A stretch of DNA of 24,784 nucleotides from Lysobacterales bacterium UBA5700 (GTDB lineage Bacteria > Pseudomonadota > Gammaproteobacteria > Xanthomonadales > Xanthomonadaceae). A model generated the notes under the pieces. The model was not told where the DNA came from and searched no databases. It saw only the letters and a program-made list of their open reading frames with translations. Numbering within the stretch: the first letter of the stretch is position 1; each line of letters begins with the position of its first letter. Position numbers and translations under genes: made by a program. Below are positions 8,447 to 16,974 of the stretch, in pieces. Where the stretch lies: positions 632 to 25,415 of the forward strand of contig DIHI01000105.1 of assembly GCA_002420085.1 (NCBI GenBank), given 5' to 3'.

Positions 8447-9528
8447 CGCCCGGCCTTCGGCGCAAACTGGAAGCCCTGGTCGAACGGCACGAGGAAGTCT
8501 CGCGTCTGCTGGCCGAGCCGGACGTGGTCGCCGATGCCGGCCGCTACCGCGATCTGTCGCGCGAATTTGCCCGCCTGGAACCGGTTCGAGAGCGGCTGGC
8601 CGCCTTCGACCGCGCCGGTGCCGATCTGGCCGAAGCCGAGCGGATGCTGCGTGACCCGGAACTGCGCGAACTCGCCGATGCCGAGATTCCAGCCCTGCGC
8701 GAACGAATCAGCCAACTCGAAGCCAGTCTGGGTGAGCTTCTGCTGCCCGAGGATCCGCGCGATCGTGCCGGCCTGTTCCTCGAAGTCCGCGCCGGCACGG
8801 GCGGCGACGAAGCCGCCCTGTTCGCAGGCGACCTGTTCCGGATGTACGCCCGCTACGCCGAGGATCGCGGCTGGCGGGTCGAGATCGTCTCGGCCAATGA
8901 GGGCGAGCATGGCGGCTACAAGGAAATCGTTGCGCGCATCGAAGGCACGGGAGCATTCGCGCGCCTGAAATTCGAGTCAGGCACCCATCGCGTGCAGCGG
9001 GTGCCGGCCACCGAATCCCAGGGCCGGATCCATACCTCGGCGGCGACCGTCGCGATCCTGCCGGAGTTGGACGAGATCGACGAGGTCGTCCTGAACGACA
9101 CCGACCTTCGGTTCGACACCTTCCGCGCCTCCGGTGCCGGAGGCCAGCACATCAACAAGACCGACTCGGCAATCCGCCTGACCCATCTGCCGACCGGCAC
9201 CGTCGTGGAATGCCAGGATGAACGCAGCCAGCACAAGAATCGTGCCCGCGCCATCGCCCTGCTCAAGGCCCGTCTGCTGGATGCCGAACGCAGCCGTCAG
9301 GCACGCGCCCAGAGCGAATCGCGGCGACTCCAGGTCGGCAGTGGCGATCGCAGCCAGCGCATCCGCACCTACAACTTTCCGCAGGGCCGGCTGACCGACC
9401 ACCGCGTCGAGGGCCTGACCCTGTATCGCTTGCCGGAAATCCTCGAAGGCGATCTCGATGAACTGATCGACCGGCTGGCCAGTGAAGATCAGGCCGATCG
9501 CCTGCGCCTGCTGACCGAGGCCGCATGA
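8443..9528 (+). CDS. prfA: Peptide chain release factor 1
   Basis: A 361-residue class I release factor that ends translation at UAA and UAG. The codon-recognition tripeptide Pro-Ala-Thr is at 188-190 in [16 protein letters not shown]. The GGQ motif that triggers peptidyl-tRNA hydrolysis is at 233-235 in [10 protein letters not shown]. Both match the E. coli RF1 positions. The N-terminal coiled-coil domain and the C-terminal [12 protein letters not shown] are typical. Start and stop both overlap neighbours by 4 nt: hemA upstream and the glycosyltransferase downstream. The usual next gene, prmC, which methylates the GGQ glutamine, is not here. Confidence 0.98.
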   Translation: MTPGLRRKLEALVERHEEVSRLLAEPDVVADAGRYRDLSREFARLEPVRERLAAFDRAGADLAEAERMLRDPELRELADAEIPALRERISQLEASLGELLLPEDPRDRAGLFLEVRAGTGGDEAALFAGDLFRMYARYAEDRGWRVEIVSANEGEHGGYKEIVARIEGTGAFARLKFESGTHRVQRVPATESQGRIHTSAATVAILPELDEIDEVVLNDTDLRFDTFRASGAGGQHINKTDSAIRLTHLPTGTVVECQDERSQHKNRARAIALLKARLLDAERSRQARAQSESRRLQVGSGDRSQRIRTYNFPQGRLTDHRVEGLTLYRLPEILEGDLDELIDRLASEDQADRLRLLTEAA

Positions 9529-11507
9529 CCACGCCGCTCGAACTGGCCCGCCTGCGGCTTGCCGAAGGCGACCTGCCGCGAGCCCTGGCCGGTCTGGTCG
9601 ACGCGCTGCGCAATACCCCTGCCGATCCCGACCTGTGGCGGCAACTGGGCCTGATCTATCTGGCGATCCCGCAAGCCCACGATGCCCTGGCCTGCTTCCA
9701 GCGCTGCCTGAACATCCGGCCCGACGACGGCCCGGCACTGGCCGGCGCCGCCGCTGCCTGTGAAGCCCTGGCCGAACCAGCCACCGTCGTCGCCCTGTAT
9801 CGACGGGCGCTGACTCACGCACCCCGCCGCCGGGATTTGCGGCCCGGCCTGGCTGCCGCCCTGTTGCAGGCCGGCGACATCGAGGCCGCCAGCCAGGAAG
9901 CCGATCGCGCCACTGGTCACGACCCCGACGACGCCACCGCGTGGCGGGTGCGTGGCGACATCGCCATGGCCATGAAACAACCAGCCGCCGCTGCCGCCGC
10001 ATTCCGACGGGCAGCAGCCCTGGCGCCCGATGACAGCGCGGGCCACTATGCCCTCGGCCTGGCGGCGGCCGGTGCCGACCAGATCGACGAAGCGATCGCG
10101 GCCTTCACCCGCACCCTCGACCTGGACCCGACCCACGGCGCCGCACTCGCCCAGATCTGTCACCTCAAGCGCCGCGTCTGCGACTGGCATGACCTCGACC
10201 GCCTCGGCGCCCGGCTGCGCCAGGCCGTCCACGCCGGTCGTGAGGGCATCACCCCGTTCGCCTTCCTCGCCGAAACCGGCGACCCGGCCGAACAACTGGC
10301 CTGTGCCCGGCTCTGGGCCGGTCAGGTCGAACGCGACGGCAACCGGCTCGGACTGCGACCGCTGCGACCGCCAGTCCGTCGAGAATCGGCACCGATCCGG
10401 ATCGGGTTCGTCTCATCCGGCTTCGGCAACCACCCGACCGCCCTGCTGATCGCCGAACTGATCGAACGACTGCGCCTGACCGACCTGATCACCTACGGCT
10501 TCGCCACCACCCCGGACGATGGCGGCGCCCTGCGGACTCGGCTGCAACGTGCCTTCAAGGAATTCGAGACGGTCGATCGACTCGGCCTGAACGCGCTTGC
10601 CAAGCGCATCCGACAAGCCGACCTGGACATCGTGTTCGACCTGCGCGGCTACGGCGACGGCGCGGTCAGCCCGATCTACGCCCAGCGGGTGGCACCGATC
10701 CAGGTCAACTGGCTGGCCTACCCCGGCAGCCAGGGTGCCGCCTTCATGGACTACCTGCTGGCCGACCGGTACGTCATCCCCGATGACCAACGCCAGCACT
10801 ACGCCGAACGCCTGCTGCGCCTGCCGCAGTGCTTCCAGCCCTCCGACAGCACCCGGCGCATTCCCGAGCCACCGCCGCGCAGCGAATGCGGCCTGCCGGA
10901 ACACGGCCCGGTACTGGCCTGCTTCAACAACAGCTACAAGATCACCCCAGAGGTGTTCGACGCCTGGGCACGGATCGCCCGCGCCGTCCCCGATGCCTGC
11001 TTCTGGATGTTGCGTGCCGGCCCGGACGCCATGATCCCGGCACTGCGCCGTGAAGCAGCCGCCCGCGACATCGCCCCGGAGCGACTGATCTTCATGGAGA
11101 AACTCGCGCACCCCGAGTATCTCGCCCGCTACCGGCACGCCGACCTGTTTCTCGACACGTGGCCCTATAACGCCCACACCACCGCCAGCGACGCACTGTG
11201 GGCCGGCTGCCCGGTATTGACCCTGCCCGGACGCGCCTTCGCCGCCCGCGTCGCCGGCTCGCTGCTGGCAACCCTCGGCCTCCATCCACTGATCGCCAGC
11301 GACATCGACGACTACGTCGCCAGAGCGATCGCCATCGTCCGATTTCCCGAGCAACGCCTCGCCATCCGCGACGCCCTGGAAACCGCCCGTCGCGACTCGC
11401 CCCTGTTCGACCTGCGGCGCTACGCCAATGACTTCGTCGATGCCGTAAGCTGGATGGCGACCCGGCAACGCCGGGGGCAGGCTCCGATCGACCACGACTT
11501 CTTCTGA
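9525..11507 (+). CDS. O-GlcNAc-transferase-like (SPINDLY) TPR glycosyltransferase
   Basis: A 660-residue GT41-family protein: TPR helical repeats at about 1-215 (for example [20 protein letters not shown]), a linker, then two Rossmann-like halves of a catalytic domain at about 290-640. His303 in [14 protein letters not shown] corresponds to the key histidine of human OGT. Lys472 in [16 protein letters not shown] matches the nucleotide-sugar-contacting lysine. [19 protein letters not shown], followed by [10 protein letters not shown], is the conserved UDP-binding region. The family transfers GlcNAc or another sugar to Ser/Thr of proteins; donor and target here are unknown. The start overlaps the prfA stop by 4 nt, so its translation is coupled to RF1. 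A structurally known bacterial homologue comes from Xanthomonas, which agrees with the suggested lineage. Confidence 0.93.
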   Translation: MTTPLELARLRLAEGDLPRALAGLVDALRNTPADPDLWRQLGLIYLAIPQAHDALACFQRCLNIRPDDGPALAGAAAACEALAEPATVVALYRRALTHAPRRRDLRPGLAAALLQAGDIEAASQEADRATGHDPDDATAWRVRGDIAMAMKQPAAAAAAFRRAAALAPDDSAGHYALGLAAAGADQIDEAIAAFTRTLDLDPTHGAALAQICHLKRRVCDWHDLDRLGARLRQAVHAGREGITPFAFLAETGDPAEQLACARLWAGQVERDGNRLGLRPLRPPVRRESAPIRIGFVSSGFGNHPTALLIAELIERLRLTDLITYGFATTPDDGGALRTRLQRAFKEFETVDRLGLNALAKRIRQADLDIVFDLRGYGDGAVSPIYAQRVAPIQVNWLAYPGSQGAAFMDYLLADRYVIPDDQRQHYAERLLRLPQCFQPSDSTRRIPEPPPRSECGLPEHGPVLACFNNSYKITPEVFDAWARIARAVPDACFWMLRAGPDAMIPALRREAAARDIAPERLIFMEKLAHPEYLARYRHADLFLDTWPYNAHTTASDALWAGCPVLTLPGRAFAARVAGSLLATLGLHPLIASDIDDYVARAIAIVRFPEQRLAIRDALETARRDSPLFDLRRYANDFVDAVSWMATRQRRGQAPIDHDFF

Positions 11508-11529
11508 TGCCACAGGCCAACCCGCCCCG

Positions 11530-12075
11530 ATGACTCATTCCGACACCTTCGTAGCGCTGACCCTGTGCGTACTCACCGTCAGCGACAGCCGGACCCCCGA
11601 CACCGACAGCTCCGGCGACTACCTGGTCGCCGCCCTGACCGAAGCCGGCCACCGGCTGCACAGCCGCGACCTGCTGCCTGACAACATCTATCGCCTGCGC
11701 GCCCGAATTTCGGACTGGATCGCCGACGAAACGATCGACGGCATCCTGATCACCGGCGGCACCGGCTTCACCGGCCGCGACGCCACCCCGGAAGCGATCC
11801 GTCCCCTGCTCGACAAGGAAATGCCCGGCTTCGGCGAACTGTTCCGGGCGCTCAGCTTCGACGAGATCGGCACCAGCAGCCTGCAATCGCGCGCCTTCGC
11901 CGGCCTCGCCAACAACACCTTCGTGTTCGCCCTGCCCGGCTCCACCTCGGCCTGTCGAACCGGCTGGCAAGCGCTGATCCGGCAGCAACTCGACAGCCGC
12001 ACCCGCCCCTGCAACCTCGCCAACCTGCGACCCCGACTGCGTGAGCAGGCAGCCACGCTGAATGCACCCCCCTGA
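11530..12075 (+). CDS. moaB: Molybdenum cofactor biosynthesis protein B
   Basis: A 181-residue MoaB/MogA-fold protein of the molybdopterin-binding family, linked to adenylylation of molybdopterin. The core shows LTVSDSRTPDTDSSGDYL, then ITGGTGFTGRDATPEAIRPL, the molybdopterin-binding loop, then FGELFRALSFDEIG and VFALPGSTSACRTGW. Length is slightly above the about 170 residues of E. coli MoaB. It begins 22 bp after the glycosyltransferase stop and may belong to the hemA-prfA transcript; no other molybdenum-cofactor gene is in the window. A start without a clear Shine-Dalgarno site is the only doubt. Confidence 0.93.
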   Translation: MTHSDTFVALTLCVLTVSDSRTPDTDSSGDYLVAALTEAGHRLHSRDLLPDNIYRLRARISDWIADETIDGILITGGTGFTGRDATPEAIRPLLDKEMPGFGELFRALSFDEIGTSSLQSRAFAGLANNTFVFALPGSTSACRTGWQALIRQQLDSRTRPCNLANLRPRLREQAATLNAPP

Positions 12076-12430
12076 GCCAGCAAGCCCTCCATTTGTCAAC
12101 GGAGTTGTCCGCCTGGCCATGCAGCCAGGTGTTGGGGTTCGGCTGCGGCGGGTGATTCTCGGTCAGGGTTGAGCAACACGTTCCGATGGCTGTTCAGTTG
12201 CATAGGCGTGCATGCACCACCTGTACCACCCCCGACCGACCCACCTCACGGTGAGGCATCGCGAGGTTCCCGCTCGTTACGTCCCCTCCAACGAACGGGG
12301 ACACTACAGCTTTGGACACAGGACACAGGCACAGGGACAGTACGGCGTTAGGCTGACATGCCAGGGTTGACATGCTGCACTCGGGGGCGGTCTGGTGTAG
12401 CTTGAGCCGACCGCCGCCGAATCGATCGCC
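12076..12430. other. 355-bp gene-free region with small dyads and repeats
   Basis: No coding sequence is convincing here. It holds a 10-bp palindrome GTGCATGCAC (12208-12217), an inverted repeat CCTCAC-G-GTGAGG (12244-12256), a stem GTCCCC/GGGGAC with a 10-nt loop (12281-12302), a run of ACAGG-type repeats (12313-12340) and a 14-bp-spaced direct repeat TGACATGC (12354-12361 and 12368-12375). The second copy overlaps a TTGACA hexamer. It may contain the ppk2 promoter and perhaps a worn remnant of a mobile or repetitive element; neither is proven. Confidence 0.5.
12354..12375 (+). promoter_or_regulatory. Direct repeat TGACATGC with TTGACA upstream of ppk2
   Basis: Two exact TGACATGC copies start 14 bp apart. 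TTGACA at 12367-12372 could be a -35 box, but no good -10 box lies 16-18 bp downstream (TGTAGC is 23 bp away). A paired-site operator about 55-75 bp ahead of the ppk2 start is possible. Confidence 0.3.
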
Positions 12431-13198
12431 ATGAAGCGCAACGACTACCAGCGTCAGATCGATCCACTCCTGCTCCGGCTGAACGAGTTGGCCCGTTGGC
12501 TGGTCGAGACCGGCAGTCGGATGGTGGTGCTGTTCGAGGGCCGCGACACTGCCGGCAAGGGCGGTACGATCGCGGCGATCGCCGGCAAGCTCAATCCCCG
12601 GCAAGTCCGGATCGTGGCGCTGCCGAAGCCGGACGAGCGTGAGCGCAGCCAGTGGTATTTCCAGCGCTACGTCGCCCATCTGCCTTCGGCGGGCGAGTTG
12701 GTGCTGTTCGACCGCAGTTGGTACAACCGCGCCGGGGTCGAGCGGGTGATGGGATTTTGCAGCGATGCCGAGTATCAGGCGTTCCTCGATGAGGCGCCCC
12801 GGTTCGAGCGCGCGCTGATCGACAGCGGCATCCTGCTGCACAAATACTGGCTGGCGGTCGATCAGGACGAGCAGGAGCGCCGTTTCGCCGAACGTGCCAA
12901 CGATCCACTCAAGCGCTGGAAGCTCTCGCCGATCGATCTGGTGGCCCGGCAGAACTATCGGGAATACGGTGAGGCGCGCGATGCGATGTTCAAGGCTACC
13001 CACACCCGACAGGCGCCGTGGACGGTGGTCGATTTCAACGATCAGCGGGTCGGTCGGCTGAATCTGATCCGCCACCTGCTCGACCATGCGCCGGTCACGG
13101 CGTTGTCGGAGCATGCAGTGGACTTGCCACCCTTGCCAGGCAAGCCGGTGCGCGAACGTTTCCGGGGGCCAGTCAAGCCGATCCGCTCACGGTACTGA
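12431..13198 (+). CDS. ppk2: Polyphosphate kinase 2 family protein
   Basis: A 255-residue single-domain PPK2. The family moves phosphate between inorganic polyphosphate and nucleotides, most often making ATP or GTP from the diphosphates. The Walker A loop is EGRDTAGKGG (36-45). Walker B and the following lid are LVLFDRSWYNRAGVE (90-104), with Asp94. The mid-section has ILLHKYWLAVDQDEQERRF and DPLKRWKLSPIDLVARQNY, and the end has PWTVVDFNDQRVGRLNLI, all typical of the short PPK2 class. Substrate preference cannot be told from the sequence. It lacks a visible Shine-Dalgarno site. Its last 26 bp overlap the convergent LodB-like gene. Confidence 0.95.
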   Translation: MKRNDYQRQIDPLLLRLNELARWLVETGSRMVVLFEGRDTAGKGGTIAAIAGKLNPRQVRIVALPKPDERERSQWYFQRYVAHLPSAGELVLFDRSWYNRAGVERVMGFCSDAEYQAFLDEAPRFERALIDSGILLHKYWLAVDQDEQERRFAERANDPLKRWKLSPIDLVARQNYREYGEARDAMFKATHTRQAPWTVVDFNDQRVGRLNLIRHLLDHAPVTALSEHAVDLPPLPGKPVRERFRGPVKPIRSRY

Positions 13199-14390
13199 GC
13201 GGCGCGCCGTCAGCCCGGTCATCGCCGGGTCGGTCGCTGCGGTCTGCACGGACCGCAGGCGCAGCCGGCTGCCGTCGACGCTGCCAGAAAGGCGCCTCCG
13301 GCCAGCGCTGCTCCAAGCCGTAGAACGCCGACAACTGCTGCCGGTAGACCTGGTGGATCTGGTTCAGATGCGCTGCGTAGCGGTCGCCGGCCTGGTGATC
13401 GCCGGCGAGTTCGGCGCGTACCGTGCGGGCGGCTGACAGTCCGGTGTAGAGGGCGTTGGCGATGCCTTTCGACGACAGCGGGTCGAATGCCAGGGCGGCG
13501 TCACCAACGGCCAGCCAGTTCGATCCGGCAGCGCGATCAAGCGCGACACTGCCTGCCGGGCTGCCGTGGACCCGACCTACGGGGTGATAGTCATGCTGGC
13601 GGCACAGGGCATGCAAATGCGGTGCGCTCGCCAGCCGGCGCCAGAGCGCTTCGCCTGCAAGCAGGGTTCGGCGATCGAGTAGATCGGCATCGCCGAGCAA
13701 GACGATCAGGCGCTCACCAGTCGCCAGCAGGACGCTGTACCACCAGCCGTCCTCGGTCGCTTCGACCCAGGTCCGGCCATCGCGATCGGTCCCGCTCGGG
13801 CTGCTCAGGAACAAACGGAACGCCAGCAGCCGGTCGTGGACGATCCGCTCGGCTCCCAGATGCCGGGCCAACAGGGCCGATCGGCCGCTGGCGTCGATCA
13901 GCCGATCCGCCGACAGGCGACGGGTGGCGCCATCCTGGCTCCGCAGCAGGCATCGAAACGGCGATTGCCCGCCATCGCTGGCATCCAGGTGCAACGAGGC
14001 CGATTCGACCAGTTCGGCACCTGCGGCGCGGGCACGCCGACGCAGCCCGGCATCGAAACGGATCCGATCGAGCTGCCAGCCGAGGCCATGGACCTGGAAG
14101 AGGAAGTCGTTGGCGGTGCCGATGTCGGAGCCCCAGAACGCCAGGGTGCCGGGACTCGGGCGATGGCCATCGGCGAGCAGTTCGTCCAGGCCACCGAGAT
14201 CGCGCAGCAGGCTGCGCGCCGAGGGCGGCAGACTTTCACCGAACGGTGCCCGGTCCTGGGCGCCGTGGGTCGATCGCCGATCGGCGATCAGCACGCGCAG
14301 GCCAGCGCCAGCCAGGGCGATCCCGGCGGCGGCTCCGGCCGGGCCGCCACCGGCGATGGCGACGTCGAAGCGTGCTTCCGCTCCGGCCAT
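13173..14390 (-). CDS. LodB-like FAD-dependent oxidoreductase (maturation factor for LodA-like protein)
   Basis: A 405-residue flavoprotein of the halogenase/geranylgeranyl-reductase-like FAD family. The N-terminal dinucleotide fold DVAIAGGGPAGAAAGIALAG (9-28) is followed by an acidic-to-basic turn VLIADRR. The second FAD motif, AVGDAALAFDPLSSKGIANA, contacts the pyrophosphate and flavin ring. A central DGWWYSVLLATGER sits where substrate or protein contacts are expected. The tryptophan-halogenase WxWxIP signature is not seen. It starts 7 bp after the LodA-like stop on the same strand. In Marinomonas, LodB is needed to form the quinone cofactor of LodA, so a maturation role is the natural inference. 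The C-terminal tail is Arg/Asp-rich and overlaps ppk2 by 26 bp on the other strand. Confidence 0.85.
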   Translation of the reverse strand: MAGAEARFDVAIAGGGPAGAAAGIALAGAGLRVLIADRRSTHGAQDRAPFGESLPPSARSLLRDLGGLDELLADGHRPSPGTLAFWGSDIGTANDFLFQVHGLGWQLDRIRFDAGLRRRARAAGAELVESASLHLDASDGGQSPFRCLLRSQDGATRRLSADRLIDASGRSALLARHLGAERIVHDRLLAFRLFLSSPSGTDRDGRTWVEATEDGWWYSVLLATGERLIVLLGDADLLDRRTLLAGEALWRRLASAPHLHALCRQHDYHPVGRVHGSPAGSVALDRAAGSNWLAVGDAALAFDPLSSKGIANALYTGLSAARTVRAELAGDHQAGDRYAAHLNQIHQVYRQQLSAFYGLEQRWPEAPFWQRRRQPAAPAVRADRSDRPGDDRADGAPLSTVSGSA

Positions 14391-14397
14391 GCCCTGT

Positions 14398-16371
14398 TCA
14401 GTTGCGCGTGTGGCGGACCGGCAGCGGTGCGCTGCCAGCCTCCTCCCGTGACGCGAAATTGGCAGCGCGCGGCAAGGATCGGGTCTTCGGCGACGAGTCG
14501 GCCGTGAGTACCGGTTCGACCGCCGTCAGGCTGGTGGCGTCGGCCGGCGCGACGTCCGGGCCGAAGGAAGCAACCATCATGACGGCCGGGAAGATCGGGT
14601 CACCGATCACGCCCGGACGGACCTCGACCAGACCCATCGAGCCGAAGATGCGCACCATGTCCAGCATCTGGCTGGCCGTATTGCCATGCAGCGGCTTGTT
14701 CCAACTGGTGCGGTTGCTGAAGGCATCGATCCGCCGCGCCAGCGGCTGCGAGGGATCGACGACCACGGCATAGTCCTCGGCAGTCAGCACATGATTGGGC
14801 ACGCGCGCCGGCCAGAAGGTCGGTGCGAACGGATCGTAGTCGGTGTCGTAGCCGGCCCGACAGAACGCGGTATCGGCCTGCCAGGGCAGGCCCATCCAGC
14901 GGTTGATGTCGCCCGGACGCTGGCCATGCAGTGGGCCATTGCCAGCCAGTGCGGCGGTCTGGTTCAGGGTCGGGCCGTAGTCGGGCTCGGGGTTGTCCGG
15001 CGAACGCTGGCGGATGCGAAACGGCCTTTCGTACAGGCTCAGGTGACGCATCGGCCAAGTCATCTCGCAGCCCGGATGGAAGGCGTCGGCGAGGCAGAAT
15101 TCCAGTGCTGCACGATCGAGCATTGCCGGCTGCTCGGCCAGCGGCAGGTCATCGATGCCGGCCGGCGGCGCCCCGCGCTGGCCCCAGTCGGCGATGAAGT
15201 CGCCATCCGCCCAGCGTTGCAGGATGCCGTACTGGGTCTGGCTGATGCTGGCATTCTGGCGCGGACTGTTGCTGGCCGGCACTTCCATGGCGTCGCCGTA
15301 CAGCCACGGCCAGGGCATCTGGTTGCCATCGCTGGGGGTGGGCGGCCTGAAGCTGTTGAGGATCTGTCGGCGCAATTCAGCGTTGGCGTCGTACTGCCCC
15401 GGTGCCGGCAATGTCGCCAGACGCGCGATCAACTCCGGATTCTCGAAATCGAAACGACCGGTGTGGCCGAACATCACCGCGAAGCCCTGATTCACCCACT
15501 GCAATCCGGTCAGCCGCTGCAGGATCGGGTAGACATCGGCAGTAAACGAAGGCTGGCCCGGCGCCGGCAGCCAGCCAGCCTGCACGTAGAGATCGAACAA
15601 CAGGTCGTACAGGGTGCGCTCGGCCTTGACCTGGGGGGCGTAGTTGGGTGGTGCGGTCACCACCCAGGCCGATTCGACGGGAATCTCGCGGCCAGCGATC
15701 CGCACCCGTGCCGACACCGTGCCATCGCAGGTGTCGTCGTACCAGCCATCGGCGTTGATGAAGGAATTGCCATCGGTCGGGATGAAGATCGGGCTGTCGG
15801 TCGGCGAGGCCGAAACGCCGTGACCACCGAGCACCAGCACCCGGCCCTGGGCGTCGGTCCGAAGCTCGCCGAGGGTGACCGGCACGCCGGTGAAGGCACC
15901 GGCGCAGATGACCGGGTCGGCATTGCCTCCGCTGATCCGGCGTGGTCCGGCGTCGATGGTCAGGCTGGCACGATCGCTGACCTTGGCATTGCGCAGCGGC
16001 AGCACGGTACTGGCGGCCTCCGGGATGTCCATGGCGATCTGCCACTGATACCAGGCGGCCTTGCGATTGGCCAGATGCACGGTCCATTCGATCTCGGCAG
16101 CATCGGCGGTCAATTCACGCACCACCTCGCCTGCGGCGTTGTAGCCGTAGATGCGAAACTGCGCGGCTTCGCGCTTGAGAGCACCGGTGGCGTCGCGATA
16201 GAAACCGACCGGCTGCGGCGCTGGGTCGGCGAGTTGCGGGCCGATGTAGAACGCATCCTGGCTGTTGCCGACCCGGGCGATGCCGATCGCCGGATGAATC
16301 ACAGCGCGGACGATGTCGGTTCCGCCGACGGGCGGGGTGGGTGCGGTGGTGGTGAGCGAAACGTTGGACAT
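14398..16371 (-). CDS. LodA-like protein, CTQ-dependent amino-acid oxidase family
   Basis: A 657-residue protein of the LodA/GoxA family (L-lysine 6-oxidase, glycine oxidase), whose cofactor cysteine tryptophylquinone is made from its own Cys and Trp. The N-terminus has the family signature VRAVIHPAIGIARVGNSQDAFYIGP. Candidate cofactor residues are Cys426 in LEFCLADAFHPGCEMTWP (Cys435 is a second cysteine close by) and Trp492 in GDINRWMGLPWQADT. Their spacing of 66 is close to the 65 I recall for LodA. Substrate and whether it is active are unknown; family products are an aldehyde or glyoxylate, ammonia and peroxide. No signal peptide is seen, as for LodA. The start is at ATG 16369-16371, 8 nt after AGGGAGG; a longer reading is unsupported. 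Confidence 0.9.
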   Translation of the reverse strand: MSNVSLTTTAPTPPVGGTDIVRAVIHPAIGIARVGNSQDAFYIGPQLADPAPQPVGFYRDATGALKREAAQFRIYGYNAAGEVVRELTADAAEIEWTVHLANRKAAWYQWQIAMDIPEAASTVLPLRNAKVSDRASLTIDAGPRRISGGNADPVICAGAFTGVPVTLGELRTDAQGRVLVLGGHGVSASPTDSPIFIPTDGNSFINADGWYDDTCDGTVSARVRIAGREIPVESAWVVTAPPNYAPQVKAERTLYDLLFDLYVQAGWLPAPGQPSFTADVYPILQRLTGLQWVNQGFAVMFGHTGRFDFENPELIARLATLPAPGQYDANAELRRQILNSFRPPTPSDGNQMPWPWLYGDAMEVPASNSPRQNASISQTQYGILQRWADGDFIADWGQRGAPPAGIDDLPLAEQPAMLDRAALEFCLADAFHPGCEMTWPMRHLSLYERPFRIRQRSPDNPEPDYGPTLNQTAALAGNGPLHGQRPGDINRWMGLPWQADTAFCRAGYDTDYDPFAPTFWPARVPNHVLTAEDYAVVVDPSQPLARRIDAFSNRTSWNKPLHGNTASQMLDMVRIFGSMGLVEVRPGVIGDPIFPAVMMVASFGPDVAPADATSLTAVEPVLTADSSPKTRSLPRAANFASREEAGSAPLPVRHTRN

Positions 16372-16379
16372 GACGCGAG

Positions 16380-16386
16380 CCTCCCT
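16380..16386 (-). promoter_or_regulatory. Ribosome binding site of the LodA-like gene
   Basis: AGGGAGG on the reverse strand, 8 nt before the ATG at 16371. It is strong and decides against the 15-residue longer reading. Confidence 0.75.
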
Positions 16387-16395
16387 GTTGCGATA

Positions 16396-16411
16396 GGTTC
16401 CGGTTGGAACC
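16396..16411 (-). repeat. Dyad GGTTCC-N4-GGAACC upstream of the LodA-like gene
   Basis: A perfect 6-bp inverted repeat with a 4-nt centre, 24 bp ahead of the LodA-like start. It could be an operator for a dimeric regulator or a leader hairpin. A weak promoter-like pair (TTGGCG and TATCGC on the reverse strand) flanks it. Confidence 0.55.
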
Positions 16412-16421
16412 GCCAAACGAT

Positions 16422-16444
16422 GCCGGCCAGTCGTCTTGGCCGGC
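16422..16444 (-). terminator. GC-rich hairpin between TerB-like and LodA-like genes
   Basis: GCCGGCCA (16422-16429) pairs perfectly with TGGCCGGC (16437-16444) around a 7-nt loop. On the transcribed strand it is followed only by ATCGTTTGG, so the T-run is poor and it would be a weak or factor-dependent terminator. It may separate the PspA/AAA operon from the LodA/LodB unit. Confidence 0.35.
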
Positions 16445-16499
16445 GCGGTTGCTCGGGATCGCTCGCTCGATCGCGCCGACCCCGGTGATCACCGACCCG

Positions 16500-16958
16500 T
16501 CAACTGCGCTCGCCCAGTTCGCGGGCGACGTCGCGCAGGGCATCGACGTTCTCGATATGGGCGATCTGCTGGATGAGATGGTCGCGCACCTGCTCTTCGA
16601 GCACGGCCAGATCGGCGTCGGACACCCCGAGTGCCCTGGCAAGGGTCGCGATCCGAGCCCGCTCGGCCGCCGAACAGACGCCATCGGCATAGGCCAGCAG
16701 CAGGCAGGAGTGCAGCAGGGCGGCCTTGCTGGCTGGTGCATCGAACACCTCGGCGGCCTGCGTCGGATCGAACGGCTCGCGGACCAATTCGTCATAGCTG
16801 ATCGGCGCGTGTGCATCATCGCGACAAAGCGCGTAGAAGCCCTGGATCATCGCCTCCTCCGTGGCATGCAGGCCGTCGGTGTTGGCCAGGTCGTGCAGGG
16901 CGCGGACGATGCACTGGATATGATTCAGTCCGAGTTGGGCGGTGGCGAGGTCGAGCAT
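16500..16958 (-). CDS. TerB-like protein
   Basis: A 152-residue, all-helical, soluble protein. The second half (about 75-140) carries the TerB-type pattern LLHSCLLLAYADGVCSAAERARIATLARALGVS, an acidic residue next to a helix start that in TerB-like domains can bind metal. The first half also has a TerB-like turn, ALHDLANTDGLHATEEAMIQ, so it may be a double or divergent TerB fold. Function is unknown; TerB domains recur with membrane-linked stress genes, not only in tellurite resistance. The start follows AAGGAG at 9 nt. It begins 16 bp after the AAA ATPase stop and is the last gene before the LodA-like unit. Confidence 0.75.
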   Translation of the reverse strand: MLDLATAQLGLNHIQCIVRALHDLANTDGLHATEEAMIQGFYALCRDDAHAPISYDELVREPFDPTQAAEVFDAPASKAALLHSCLLLAYADGVCSAAERARIATLARALGVSDADLAVLEEQVRDHLIQQIAHIENVDALRDVARELGERS

Positions 16959-16974
16959 CGGAGACTCCTTGGGG

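Noticed and set aside
12169..12351. Small 60-codon frame in the moaB-ppk2 gap
   Set aside because: No ribosome site and no recognisable pattern; the Pro/Thr-rich translation follows the short DNA repeats.
16500..16958. Tellurite-resistance operon
   Set aside because: Only a TerB-like domain is present; no TerC, TerD or TerZ homologue lies nearby, and the context is PspA/AAA.
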